Shown in pieces: positions 44,132 through 52,959 of a stretch of 64,000 nt of DNA. The notes beneath the pieces were generated by a model. That model did not search any database, was not told where the DNA came from, and worked only from the letters and a program-made list of their open reading frames with translations. The DNA lies in assembly GCF_002285495.1 (NCBI RefSeq), contig NZ_CP016786.1, positions 1,812,001-1,876,000 of the forward strand, read 5' to 3'. The stretch's first letter is position 1. Every line of letters starts with the position of its first letter. The position numbers and the translations under genes are program-made. The DNA is from Clostridium isatidis. GTDB taxonomy: Bacteria; Bacillota; Clostridia; Clostridiales; Clostridiaceae.

Positions 44132-45295
44132 TTATATAAAATTATCTTTTTTTAATAGTTCCATTAGAGTTTGCTTAAAATTAAATTCTTTTATTATTGC
44201 ATTTACTTCTTCTATTGCTTTTTTCTTTTTTTCTTCACTAATATTAGCTTTTGAAGCCCTAATTAATATATTTTTAGGTGAATGAGCAATATCAATAAAC
44301 TCTAATAACTGTGTTTTATATCCACAGGCTTCTAATAAATTTCCCCTAATAGCATCAGTCATTAAAGCTGCAGTTCTTTCTTGAATTATTCCATATCTAT
44401 TTAGTATTGAAAGATTTTTAGCCTTCATTTGACTGTTTAATTCATGCTGACAGCAAGGAACAGAGAAAATCATTCTTGTATTCCATTTTACTGCATTATA
44501 TAAGGCATAATCTGTTGCAGTATCGCAAGCATGTAATGTGATAACCATATCTACCTTATTATTATATTTATATCCATTTATATCTCCTAATTCAAAGTGA
44601 ATATTATCATAATTATATCTTTTGGCTATTTCATTACATTTATTAATAACATCTTCTTTTAAATCAAGACCTATCATTTTTACATTAATATTTTTTATTT
44701 TTACAAAGTAGTAATATAAAACAAAAGTTAAATAAGATTTACCACAACCGAAATCTAAAATAGTTAAATCTTTATAATTACTCTTTTTAATTTCATCATC
44801 AATAATTTCAAGGAATCTATTTATTTGCTTATACTTATCATACTTTGAATTAACAACCTTACCTTCTTTAGTAAAAATACCCAAGTCAATTAAAGGCTCT
44901 ATTATCATACCTTCTTTTAAAATATAATTTTTTTCTTTATTATGACTAGTATTTTTAAGTTTTTCATTATTACTTTTCTTTTTACCTAAAAAAATCTTAC
45001 CCTTTTTTGAAATTTTTAAATCAAAGGATGTATCTGCTGACCAAGCTGAAAGCTGTTTATAATTTACTAAGTACTCATTAATTTTCTCTTCAAGACTTTC
45101 TAAATCTATATTTTCATGAAAAACTTGTTTGTCTGTAAACTTTTCGACTTGATAATACTTTTTACCATTGTTATTTATCTTTAATAAAATATTAATCTTA
45201 TTATATTTCTCCTCTTTATTCTTTTTATTGCTTATAACTATTTTTATCAATTCTTCTTGAACTATTTGATTTATAAACTTCTTTAATTCATCCAT
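44132..45295 (-). CDS. SAM-dependent methyltransferase (Methyltransf_32 type)
   Basis: This 387-residue cytoplasmic protein has a basic N-terminal region of about 160 residues. The Rossmann methyltransferase domain follows: motif I ILDFGCGKSYLTFVLYYYF, motif II MIGLDLKEDVI, and VITLHACDTATDYALYNAV. The SVPCCQHELNSQ motif is the hallmark of the Methyltransf_32 group, whose substrates are mostly uncharacterised and thought to include RNA. AAAAGGATG precedes the ATG. It lies 29 bases downstream of nfo and is probably co-transcribed with it. Confidence 0.85.
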   Translation of the reverse strand: MDELKKFINQIVQEELIKIVISNKKNKEEKYNKINILLKINNNGKKYYQVEKFTDKQVFHENIDLESLEEKINEYLVNYKQLSAWSADTSFDLKISKKGKIFLGKKKSNNEKLKNTSHNKEKNYILKEGMIIEPLIDLGIFTKEGKVVNSKYDKYKQINRFLEIIDDEIKKSNYKDLTILDFGCGKSYLTFVLYYYFVKIKNINVKMIGLDLKEDVINKCNEIAKRYNYDNIHFELGDINGYKYNNKVDMVITLHACDTATDYALYNAVKWNTRMIFSVPCCQHELNSQMKAKNLSILNRYGIIQERTAALMTDAIRGNLLEACGYKTQLLEFIDIAHSPKNILIRASKANISEEKKKKAIEEVNAIIKEFNFKQTLMELLKKDNFI

Positions 45296-45324
45296 TATTA
45301 CACATCCTTTTTACATTATTCTAA

Positions 45325-46161
45325 CTATAATTCTTTATATCTACTTTTCAATAATTCAATTTCTTTTTTATAGCCTTCTAATTCATTTGGAGTTTCTAAG
45401 AAAAATGGTAAACTCCTAAGTTTTGAGTGATTTATTATTCTTGTAATAGCTTCTATTCCTATAAAGCCTTCACCTATTTTTTCATGTCTATCCTTATGAC
45501 TTTTAAAAGGATTTTTACTATCATTCAAATGAATTGCTTTTAATCTATCTAAACCTATAATTTTATCAAATTCCTTTAAGACTTCATCCAGATTATTTAC
45601 TATATCATAACCAGCATCATATACATGACAAGTATCTAAACATACACCCATTTTATCTTTTAATTCTACTCTAGATATTATTTCTGCAATTTCTTCAAAG
45701 TTTCTTCCAATTTCAGATCCCTTACCAGCCATAGTTTCTAATAAGACAGTAGTTTTTTGTTCTTCCCACAATACTGAATTTAATAAAGCAACAATATAAT
45801 TTATTCCTATTTCTACCCCTTGCTTAACATGACTTCCAGGATGAAAATTATATAAATTGTTTGGAAGAAGTTCCATTTTATTTAAATCATCTATCATCAT
45901 TTCTTTAGCAAGTTCCCTTGTCCTTTCATCTGCTGAACAAGGATTTAAAGTATATGGTGCATGAGCAAGAAGCTTTGTAAAATTATTTACTTTCATTATA
46001 TTTAGTAAAGCTTTCATATCTTTTAAATCTATTGCCCTAGCTTTTCCCCCTCTAGGATTTCTAGTAAAAAATTGAAAAGTATTTGCGCCAATTGAAAGAG
46101 CGTCCTTTCCCATATTTTCATAGCCTTTACTTATTGATAAATGGCATCCTATGTTTAACAT
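45325..46161 (-). CDS. nfo: Endonuclease IV (AP endonuclease)
   Basis: The protein has 278 residues from the ATG at 46161 (GGAGGG upstream). It cuts DNA 5' to abasic sites in base excision repair. The TIM-barrel and zinc ligand motifs are present: NIGCHLSISKGYENM, FFTRNPRGGK, NFHPGSHVKQG, VLLETMAGKGSEIG, CLDTCHVYDAGYD, LNDSKNPFKSHKDRHEKIGEG and the final ETPNE. Length and order are standard. Confidence 0.96.
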   Translation of the reverse strand: MLNIGCHLSISKGYENMGKDALSIGANTFQFFTRNPRGGKARAIDLKDMKALLNIMKVNNFTKLLAHAPYTLNPCSADERTRELAKEMMIDDLNKMELLPNNLYNFHPGSHVKQGVEIGINYIVALLNSVLWEEQKTTVLLETMAGKGSEIGRNFEEIAEIISRVELKDKMGVCLDTCHVYDAGYDIVNNLDEVLKEFDKIIGLDRLKAIHLNDSKNPFKSHKDRHEKIGEGFIGIEAITRIINHSKLRSLPFFLETPNELEGYKKEIELLKSRYKEL

Positions 46162-46268
46162 TATTCCCTCCAAAATGCTTATATAACTATAAACATCAAA
46201 ATTATTTTCTTATATTAGATGATACTATATTTTTGCCTTTTTTATCAATTTAAAAGATAGCCCTACAT

Positions 46269-46298
46269 AAAAAAAGAGCAATTTAATGCTCTTTTTTA
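46269..46298 (-). terminator. Terminator of ldh
   Basis: AAAAAAGAGCA, a 6-base loop and TGCTCTTTTTT overlap the ldh stop codon. A strong hairpin with T-runs on both strands. Confidence 0.9.
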
Positions 46299-47234
46299 TT
46301 CATTATTAACTTTTTCTATATATTCCTTCATCAGATTTGCAGAAGCAATAAATTTTTCCTTTTCTTTTTCAGAAAGTTCTATATCTAACACTTTTTCTAC
46401 TCCATTTTTACCTACTATTGTAGGTACACTTAGGTACACATCACTTACTCCTTTATAATTTTCAAGTAAGGTTGATACAGTTAAAATTGTTTTTTCATCT
46501 TTAGTAAGAGCTTCAACAATCCTTGATAAGACTGCTGCAACAGAGAAGGCTGTAGCGCCCTTTCTTTTTATTACTTCATAAGCAGCATTCTTAACATCCT
46601 CTGCTATTACCTTTTCTGTCTCCGTATCCCACTCTATATTAAATTGATTAGAAAAGTCCTGAACTTTTATATTTCCAATTGTTAAAGATGACCAAGTAAC
46701 AAATTCGCTATCACCATGCTCACCTAATACAAAGCCCTGAACACTTCTTCCGTCTATTCCAAAGTATTTTCCTAATAAACTTCTTAGTCTTGTTGTATCT
46801 AAAACTGTCCCAGAGCCAATTACTCTATTCTTAGGAAAACCAGATAGTTTATAGGTTATATAGGAAAGAACATCTACAGGATTTGTTACAACTAGCAGTA
46901 TGGCATTGGGACTTAATCTTGCTAAATCAGGTACAAAGCTTTTAAATATCTTATAATTTTTATCTATTAAATCTAATCTTGTTTCCCCTGGTTTTTGACC
47001 AACACCTGCTGTTATTATTATAATATCAGAATCTTTAGTATCCTCTATTGTACCTAAAGTAACATAGCATGGACTACTTAAAGAACTTCCATGAGTTAAA
47101 TCCAAAACTTCTCCTAAGGCCTTTTCTTGATTTATATCTGTAATAACTAATTCTCTAACTAAACCTTTTTGCTGTATGGCAAAAGCTGTTGTAGCACCTA
47201 TAAACCCTGCTCCAATTATTGAAATTTTTCTCAT
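46296..47234 (-). CDS. ldh: L-lactate dehydrogenase
   Basis: The 312-residue enzyme reduces pyruvate to L-lactate with NADH, an end step of fermentation. The dinucleotide fold is IIGAGFIGATTAFAI and the coenzyme Asp is in VITDINQEKA. GVGQKPGETRLDLIDKN holds the substrate-specificity Gln and Arg of lactate rather than malate dehydrogenase, and the catalytic His is in GEHGDSEF. It is one gene with its own terminator. Confidence 0.95.
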   Translation of the reverse strand: MRKISIIGAGFIGATTAFAIQQKGLVRELVITDINQEKALGEVLDLTHGSSLSSPCYVTLGTIEDTKDSDIIIITAGVGQKPGETRLDLIDKNYKIFKSFVPDLARLSPNAILLVVTNPVDVLSYITYKLSGFPKNRVIGSGTVLDTTRLRSLLGKYFGIDGRSVQGFVLGEHGDSEFVTWSSLTIGNIKVQDFSNQFNIEWDTETEKVIAEDVKNAAYEVIKRKGATAFSVAAVLSRIVEALTKDEKTILTVSTLLENYKGVSDVYLSVPTIVGKNGVEKVLDIELSEKEKEKFIASANLMKEYIEKVNNE

Positions 47235-47325
47235 ATTCTCACTTCTTTCTTAATTTAGTTGCTATCTTATTTTTTACCAAATTAAATAAAATAAACTAGC
47301 AACTTTTAGTAAATAAGTTATCTCT

Positions 47326-47706
47326 TTATCTCCTTATAACTTCAATTTTATATCCATCGGGGTCTGTTACAAAGTAATAAGTTGGAGCACTTCCTGGAAG
47401 ACCTTTCAATGGGGTAACTTCATAACCTAAAGCGATATGTTTTTCTCTCATTCCTTCTAAATCTTCTGTTCCAACGGCAATATGACTAAAGCCATTTCCT
47501 AAGTCATAAGGCTTTTCAACATCATAATTATAAGTAAGTTCTATTTCATATCCACCTTCTTCGTTAGATAAGTATACTAAAGTAAATTTATGCTCAGGAA
47601 AATCCTTTCTTCTTGTTTCAAATAGTCCTAAGGCTTCTTTATAAAATTTTAATGAAGCATTTAAATCTTTAACTCTAATGCAAGTGTGTAACATTGCCAC
47701 TGACAT
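47326..47706 (-). CDS. gloA: VOC-family protein, lactoylglutathione-lyase-like
   Basis: The 126-residue protein has two beta-alpha-beta repeats of the glyoxalase fold (MLHTCIRVKDLNASLKFYKEALG and GFSHIAVGTEDLEGMREKH). Metal ligands His5 and a Glu in GGYEIELTYN, a second His in FSHIAVG, and a Glu in GYKIEVIRR are all where glyoxalase I has them. It would detoxify methylglyoxal, although clostridia generally lack glutathione, so the cofactor may be another thiol. AGGAGGT precedes the ATG. Confidence 0.88.
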   Translation of the reverse strand: MSVAMLHTCIRVKDLNASLKFYKEALGLFETRRKDFPEHKFTLVYLSNEEGGYEIELTYNYDVEKPYDLGNGFSHIAVGTEDLEGMREKHIALGYEVTPLKGLPGSAPTYYFVTDPDGYKIEVIRR

Positions 47707-47802
47707 AATTCTACCTCCTACTATTAACTAATAATTATTATTAAAATCATCTTACTTTAATTATATTCTTATAATCAGATTTTTCAACCATAATATGTAA
47801 TT

Positions 47803-49758
47803 TTAATAAACTTTTTCACAATGCAGATATTTTTCTACCTCATCCCATTTTACTATAAATCCAGATCCCTTAGCACAAAATACTGAACTAGATGTATATT
47901 CAATATCTGCATTTTTATTATATTTTTTCTTTGTGATAACTTCTTCACTATTATGACATATATCATATCCATCATAGCTTAAACTGATATTCCCCTTGCC
48001 TTTTGTAAAGGTAAGGATTTCTTCACTATAATTCATAAAAGTTGCAACAGGCCCCCTTCCAGCAATTATTGCCCTATTAATATTCATTTCTGGAGAATTA
48101 AATTTTCCCTTTAATCTCTGAATATCTGATAATACTCTTCCTACATATTCTGGCTCAATAATGATTTTAAATTTATAGTAAGGTTCTAAAAGTATATTTT
48201 CTGCTTTTTCTAACCCTTGTCTTATGGCCCTATATGTTGCTTCTCTAAAGTCTCCTCCTTCTGTATGTTTGTTATGTGCTTTTCCAGTTAGCAATGTTAT
48301 CTTAACATCAGTAATTGGTGACCCAGTTAAAATCCCATTATGATTTCTTTCAAAAATATGGGTCCTTATTAAATTTTGATGCCCTACATTTAAATTATCA
48401 GTATGACATTTATTTTCAAAAGTTATTCCTTCTCCTCTTTTATTGGGTTCAAGTTTTAAATGAACTTCTGCATAATGTTTTAATGGTTCAAAATGACCAT
48501 ACCCATATGTCTGATTATTAATCGTCTCTTTATACATAATTTCACATGGACCAAAGTCTATATCTAAATTAAATCGCTCCAATAGAATTTGTTTTAAAAT
48601 TTCAAGCTGTATTTTTCCCATAATCGAAACCTGAATTTCTTTTAAGCTCTCATTCCAAATTATATTTAAAGCTGGGTCTTCACTTTCTAAAATTTTAAAA
48701 TATCTTAATATATCTTTTACATTATGTCTTTCGTCAAAAATTACTTTTGATTTAATTGTTGGAGCCATATTAAAATTTACTTTATCTAATATTTTTCCAA
48801 TTCCATCTCCCGGCATTGCAGATGTTAAACCAGTTACTGCAAATATATCTCCTGCTTCTACCCTATCAACATTAACAAATTTACTTCCATTAACTAACTT
48901 TATACTGCTTATTTTTTCTGTAATTTTTTTATCATAGAAATAAGTAGTTTCATCCCTAACATTTAAGGCTCCCTCTAAAGCCTTAATATAAGTCATTCTT
49001 GTACCATTGTTATCATATTTTATTTTATAAACCCTGCCAGAAAAAGCTTTTTCCTTATAATTTTCATACTCTGAATAAGTAATTTTATCAAAGACTTCTA
49101 AAAACTCCTCTATTCCATCATCCAACAAGGCAGAGCCCCCTAGACATGGGAAAACCCTTCTTTCTTTTATAAGATTTTTCAATTCTTCTATCCAAAGATT
49201 TTCTTCATATTTTCCTTCAAGATATCTTTCTAATAATTCATCATTCCTGTCTGATATAAATTCAATCAATTCTTCATCTATATTATTTAAGGAACTAATA
49301 TATATAATATCTTTTGTTAAATTATTCTCTATCTCTTCTATTACTTCTTTTAAATTAGCTCCTGTCCTATCTAATTTATTTATAAAAAAAATTGTTGGAA
49401 CTTTATATTTCTTTAATAAATTCCATAGGGTTTCTGTATGACCTTGAATTCCTTCAACTCCACTTATAAGTAAAACAGCATAGTCTAAAACACTTAATGC
49501 TCTTTCCATTTCTGTTGAAAAATCCACATGACCTGGGGTATCTAAAAGATAATATATAGAATCTCCTATTTCAAAAATTCCTTGATCAGAAAAGATTGTT
49601 ATCCCTCTTTCTTTTTCTATATCGCTATTATCCAAAAAAGAAGTCTTATGATCTACCCTTCCTAACTTTCTAATCGATTTTGTATGATATAATATTTGTT
49701 CTGAAAATGTAGTCTTTCCAGCATCAACATGGGCAAGTATTCCTATTGTTTTCTTCAT
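47803..49758 (-). CDS. Tet(M)/OtrA-like ribosomal-protection GTPase
   Basis: The 651-residue translational GTPase has the G motifs AHVDAGKTT, RGITI, DTPGHVDFSTE and NKLDRTGAN, followed by EF-G-like domains II-V (GRGPVATFMNYSEEIL in the C-terminal part). The length matches Tet(M), Tet(O) and TetB(P), about 640-650 residues. It differs from the classical mobile alleles at many positions, is AT-rich like its surroundings, and has no mobile-element flanks. It may be an intrinsic chromosomal homologue. Whether it protects against tetracycline is open. The EcsC-family gene lies 17 bases upstream. Confidence 0.88.
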   Translation of the reverse strand: MKKTIGILAHVDAGKTTFSEQILYHTKSIRKLGRVDHKTSFLDNSDIEKERGITIFSDQGIFEIGDSIYYLLDTPGHVDFSTEMERALSVLDYAVLLISGVEGIQGHTETLWNLLKKYKVPTIFFINKLDRTGANLKEVIEEIENNLTKDIIYISSLNNIDEELIEFISDRNDELLERYLEGKYEENLWIEELKNLIKERRVFPCLGGSALLDDGIEEFLEVFDKITYSEYENYKEKAFSGRVYKIKYDNNGTRMTYIKALEGALNVRDETTYFYDKKITEKISSIKLVNGSKFVNVDRVEAGDIFAVTGLTSAMPGDGIGKILDKVNFNMAPTIKSKVIFDERHNVKDILRYFKILESEDPALNIIWNESLKEIQVSIMGKIQLEILKQILLERFNLDIDFGPCEIMYKETINNQTYGYGHFEPLKHYAEVHLKLEPNKRGEGITFENKCHTDNLNVGHQNLIRTHIFERNHNGILTGSPITDVKITLLTGKAHNKHTEGGDFREATYRAIRQGLEKAENILLEPYYKFKIIIEPEYVGRVLSDIQRLKGKFNSPEMNINRAIIAGRGPVATFMNYSEEILTFTKGKGNISLSYDGYDICHNSEEVITKKKYNKNADIEYTSSSVFCAKGSGFIVKWDEVEKYLHCEKVY

Positions 49759-49775
49759 ATAATCACCTATTAAAA

Positions 49776-50570
49776 CTATAAATTATTTTTTAAATATCTC
49801 TTTTTATACTTTATCCTGCTTAAATTACTCACTTTATTAATAACGCTATAATTATTTGTTCCCCCTATTACACCAACAATAGGCAGACCTTGAATAAACT
49901 TAGAAATAAGCAGTGTATCTGATAAAATTTCTGAGGCTGTCTTAATTGTTTCATCTAGACTTTCTTCCAGTTTCATATTTAAATCTATTCTTTCAGCAAT
50001 ATAATCAAGTTTATTATTAAACCTCACCTGTTCTTCTTCATTTGCAAGAGCAGTACAAATTAAATATACTATAAAAATTTGCTCTTCCTCTTTTTCATAA
50101 TTAAATCCATAACTTAAGGCAATTTCATAAATCGTTTTTAAGATCATCGCCAAAAATATTGGAATATCTGGAATTCCTATACCTAATAATCCTAAGCCTG
50201 CACCTTCCGCCGTTGAAATTGATACATTAATAAGCTTCCTTTTTCTACTTAAGCTATCTAAAGTTCTAATACTTTTTCTATTTAATTTTTTACTTACTGA
50301 ATAATTATTTATATCATGTTCGATTTTTATTTTATCTTTATCAAATAGTTTTTGTATATATTTATTTCCCCTTTTCAAAACAATTTTAAATCCATTGTAA
50401 AAGGTATTTTCTAATGTGTTTTTTAACTTATTAGGAATTAATTCTTCCATTTTATCAGTAATAGGATTTATTTTAGATTTAAAAAATCCTTCTTTCTTGC
50501 CTATCATTTTCTTTTCTTTTTTTCTTAATTTTTCAAGTTCTCTAAATTTGATTTTTTTATTTTTATCCAC
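49776..50570 (-). CDS. EcsC-family protein
   Basis: The 264-residue protein, starting at a GTG (GGAGTG upstream), has a basic N-terminus of about 60 residues (KKEKKMIGKKEGFF). The EcsC core follows: TAEGAGLGLLGIGIPDIPIFLAMILKTIYEIALSYGF and a C-terminal glycine-rich GLPIVGVIGGTNNY. EcsC proteins associate with membranes, and their role is not settled. It precedes the Tet(M)-like gene by 17 bases and probably shares its transcript. Confidence 0.8.
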   Translation of the reverse strand: MDKNKKIKFRELEKLRKKEKKMIGKKEGFFKSKINPITDKMEELIPNKLKNTLENTFYNGFKIVLKRGNKYIQKLFDKDKIKIEHDINNYSVSKKLNRKSIRTLDSLSRKRKLINVSISTAEGAGLGLLGIGIPDIPIFLAMILKTIYEIALSYGFNYEKEEEQIFIVYLICTALANEEEQVRFNNKLDYIAERIDLNMKLEESLDETIKTASEILSDTLLISKFIQGLPIVGVIGGTNNYSVINKVSNLSRIKYKKRYLKNNL

Positions 50571-50599
50571 TTTTAATTAATCACTCCATTTTTTAAAAT

Positions 50600-51487
50600 T
50601 TATATTTCTTCTATAATTAATTCTAAAAATTTATTAGCAGCCAATGATAATGGTACATTCTTTAAAGAACATAATCCAATACTTCTAGGAGGAATATTTT
50701 CTATGGTCTCAATTTCAAACACACTTCCATTATCTAAATATTCTTTTGCAAACTCCTTTGTTACAGAAGCTATTCCTAAATTTATTTTAGCAAATTCTAA
50801 AAGCAATTCATGAGATCCTAATTCAAATTCTGGAGATATACTTACTCCCTGACTTATAAGATAATTTTCAACATATTTTCTTGAGTTAGATTTTCTTTCA
50901 AGCAATATTAATGGATGTTTTGCTATTTCTTCAAAATCTAATTTTTCTTTTATTTTTTCTTTATATTTTTTTCCACAAACAAAAATATCATGAATTTTAA
51001 ATAAAGGCTTTTTATCTATACTTTCATCTTCTAATGGAAAATTACATATTGCAATATCTATTTCTCCCGCTTTTAATATAGAACATAATTCTAAAGTTGT
51101 ACCATTAATTATTTTAAACATTATATTAGGATATTTAATATGAAACATTTCTAAATAAGGAAGTAAAAAATATCTTGAAATGGTATCTCCAACTCCTATT
51201 TTTAATTCTCCCACAGATAAATTTTTAAATTCTAAAATTTTTTCTTCTCCTGAATTAATTAATCTCATGGCAGAATTTACATAATCATATAGTGCTTTAC
51301 CTTCCGCAGTTAAAGAAACTCCCTTAGTTGTTCTATTAAACAATCTTGTATCTAATTCTGTCTCTAATTGTATAATAGATTGACTAATAGCTGGCTGAGT
51401 CATATATAATTCTTTTGCTGCCCTTGAAAAACTTTTGCTTTTAGAAACCTGCCAAAATATTTTATACAAATCTAATTTACCTATCAT
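50600..51487 (-). CDS. LysR-type transcriptional regulator
   Basis: The 295-residue protein has an N-terminal winged helix-turn-helix (FWQVSKSKSFSRAAKELYMTQPAISQSIIQLETELDTRLFNRTTKGV) and a C-terminal effector-binding domain of the periplasmic-binding-protein fold. TAAGGAGAG precedes the ATG. It is divergent from the CofE-like gene with a 120-base gap, and LysR regulators commonly control the divergent neighbour. The inducer is unknown. Confidence 0.93.
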   Translation of the reverse strand: MIGKLDLYKIFWQVSKSKSFSRAAKELYMTQPAISQSIIQLETELDTRLFNRTTKGVSLTAEGKALYDYVNSAMRLINSGEEKILEFKNLSVGELKIGVGDTISRYFLLPYLEMFHIKYPNIMFKIINGTTLELCSILKAGEIDIAICNFPLEDESIDKKPLFKIHDIFVCGKKYKEKIKEKLDFEEIAKHPLILLERKSNSRKYVENYLISQGVSISPEFELGSHELLLEFAKINLGIASVTKEFAKEYLDNGSVFEIETIENIPPRSIGLCSLKNVPLSLAANKFLELIIEEI

Positions 51488-51529
51488 ATAATCTCTCCTT
51501 ATACCTTTTATATGATTTATTTATTTTAC

Positions 51530-51558
51530 TTATAACATAATTATAGTGTATATTATAA
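51530..51558. promoter_or_regulatory. Candidate LysR-control region between divergent genes
   Basis: Two TTATAA sequences, 51530-51535 and 51553-51558, lie in a very AT-rich 120-base gap between the LysR gene and the CofE-like gene. The pairing is weak evidence, since such sequences are frequent in this DNA. No convincing T-N11-A box stands out. Confidence 0.25.
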
Positions 51559-51607
51559 ATGTAAACTAGAAAATATAAAAACAAATTAAAAGTTAGGAGA
51601 GATTGTT

Positions 51608-52801
51608 TTGGAAAGAGTTGTTGGAACAGTTATTAGAGGACTTCGCTGCCCTATAATTAAACAAGGAGATAACATCGAAGAAATCGTTGTCGAAAGTGTT
51701 CTTAAGGCTTCTGAAGCTGAAGGGTTCACAATTATGGACAGAGATATAGTGACTATAACTGAATCTATAGTTGCTCGTGCACAAGGAAATTATGCAACTG
51801 TTGACAATATTGCCACAGACATAAAAGCAAAATTTGCTGAAGATACCATTGGAGTTATTTTCCCAATTTTAAGTCGTAATAGATTTGCAATAAATCTTCG
51901 TGGAATTGCAAAGGGAGCTTCAAAAAAGATAGTTTTAATGCTTAGCTACCCTTCTGATGAAGTTGGTAACCATTTAGTTGATATTGATCTTCTTGATGAA
52001 AAGGGAGTAAATCCTTGGAGCGATGTTTTAACTGAAGAAAAGTTCCGTGAATTATTTGGATATAACAAACATCAGTTTACTGGTGTTGACTATATAGAAT
52101 ATTATAAAGCATTAGTTGAGGAATGTGGAAAAGAGTGTGAAATTATATTCTCAAATAATCCTAAAACAATTTTAGAATACACAAAAAGCGTTCTTACTTG
52201 TGATATACATACAAGATTTAGAACCAAAAGAATTTTAAAGGCTAATGGAGCAGAAAAAGTTTATAGTCTTGACGATATATTAACATCATCAATTGATGGA
52301 AGCGGATATAATGAAAAGTATGGTTTATTAGGTTCAAATAAATCTACAGAGGATACAATCAAGTTATTCCCTAGAAACTGTCAGCCTGTTGTAGATAAAA
52401 TCCAAGCAATTCTTAAAGAAAAAACAGGTAAAGATGTTGAAGTTATGATTTATGGAGATGGAGCTTTTAAAGATCCTGTAGGTAAGATATGGGAACTTGC
52501 TGACCCTGTAGTATCTCCTGCCTATACTAAAGGTCTTGAAGGTACCCCAAATGAAGTGAAATTAAAATACTTAGCAGATAATGAATTTGCAGATCTTAAA
52601 GGTGAAGAATTAAAGAAAGCTATTTCTGAATATATACAGAATAAAGAGTCAAACCTAGTTGGAAATATGGTTTCTCAAGGAACTACTCCAAGAAGACTTA
52701 CAGACTTAATAGGTTCTTTATCAGACTTAACTTCAGGAAGTGGAGATAAAGGAACACCTGTTATATATATTCAAGGTTACTTTGATAATTATACAAAATA
52801 A
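51608..52801 (+). CDS. Long CofE-like (F420-0:gamma-glutamyl ligase family) protein
   Basis: The 397-residue protein starts at a TTG behind AGGAGA (51596). The N-terminal part matches the CofE fold (ERVVGTVIRGLRCPIIKQGDNI, MDRDIVTITESIVARAQGN, and the later MIYGDGAFKDPVGKIWELADPV, as in the GDEFAD-type nucleotide/metal region). CofE enzymes add glutamate to coenzyme F420, but they are about 250 residues long, and F420 is not expected in clostridia. The additional about 150 residues include VGNMVSQGTTPRRLTDLIGSLSDL at the end. It likely adds an amino acid to a different acid. The substrate is unknown. Confidence 0.75.
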   Translation: MERVVGTVIRGLRCPIIKQGDNIEEIVVESVLKASEAEGFTIMDRDIVTITESIVARAQGNYATVDNIATDIKAKFAEDTIGVIFPILSRNRFAINLRGIAKGASKKIVLMLSYPSDEVGNHLVDIDLLDEKGVNPWSDVLTEEKFRELFGYNKHQFTGVDYIEYYKALVEECGKECEIIFSNNPKTILEYTKSVLTCDIHTRFRTKRILKANGAEKVYSLDDILTSSIDGSGYNEKYGLLGSNKSTEDTIKLFPRNCQPVVDKIQAILKEKTGKDVEVMIYGDGAFKDPVGKIWELADPVVSPAYTKGLEGTPNEVKLKYLADNEFADLKGEELKKAISEYIQNKESNLVGNMVSQGTTPRRLTDLIGSLSDLTSGSGDKGTPVIYIQGYFDNYTK

Positions 52802-52804
52802 AAT

Positions 52805-52824
52805 GATTGCCTAGCAATCTTTTT
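52805..52824 (+). terminator. Terminator of the CofE-like gene
   Basis: GATTGC, loop CTA, GCAATC followed by TTTTT, 4 bases after the stop codon. Confidence 0.85.
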
Positions 52825-52835
52825 AAGTTCACTAT

Positions 52836-52918
52836 GAGTTAAATAATAATATTGGAAATAAATCTATAGAGGGCATTAGAAGCTCTATAAATTTATTGAA
52901 AATAGAATTATTTAACTC
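52836..52918. repeat. 83-base near-perfect inverted repeat
   Basis: GAGTTAAATAAT (52836-52847) pairs with ATTATTTAACTC (52907-52918). The inner AAATAAATCTATAGAG pairs with CTCTATAAATTTATT, one mismatch, around the loop GGCATTAGAAG. The whole folds into one long hairpin with a small internal bulge. It lies between two convergent genes, after a separate terminator, and has no coding content. Confidence 0.75.
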
Positions 52919-52959
52919 TTTATAATACTAACATCAACATTTATTAAAAATAACCTAAT

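Noticed and set aside
47803..49758. Acquired tetracycline-resistance element
   Set aside because: No integrase, oriT, insertion sequence or composition change surrounds the gene, so horizontal transfer is not supported by the sequence.
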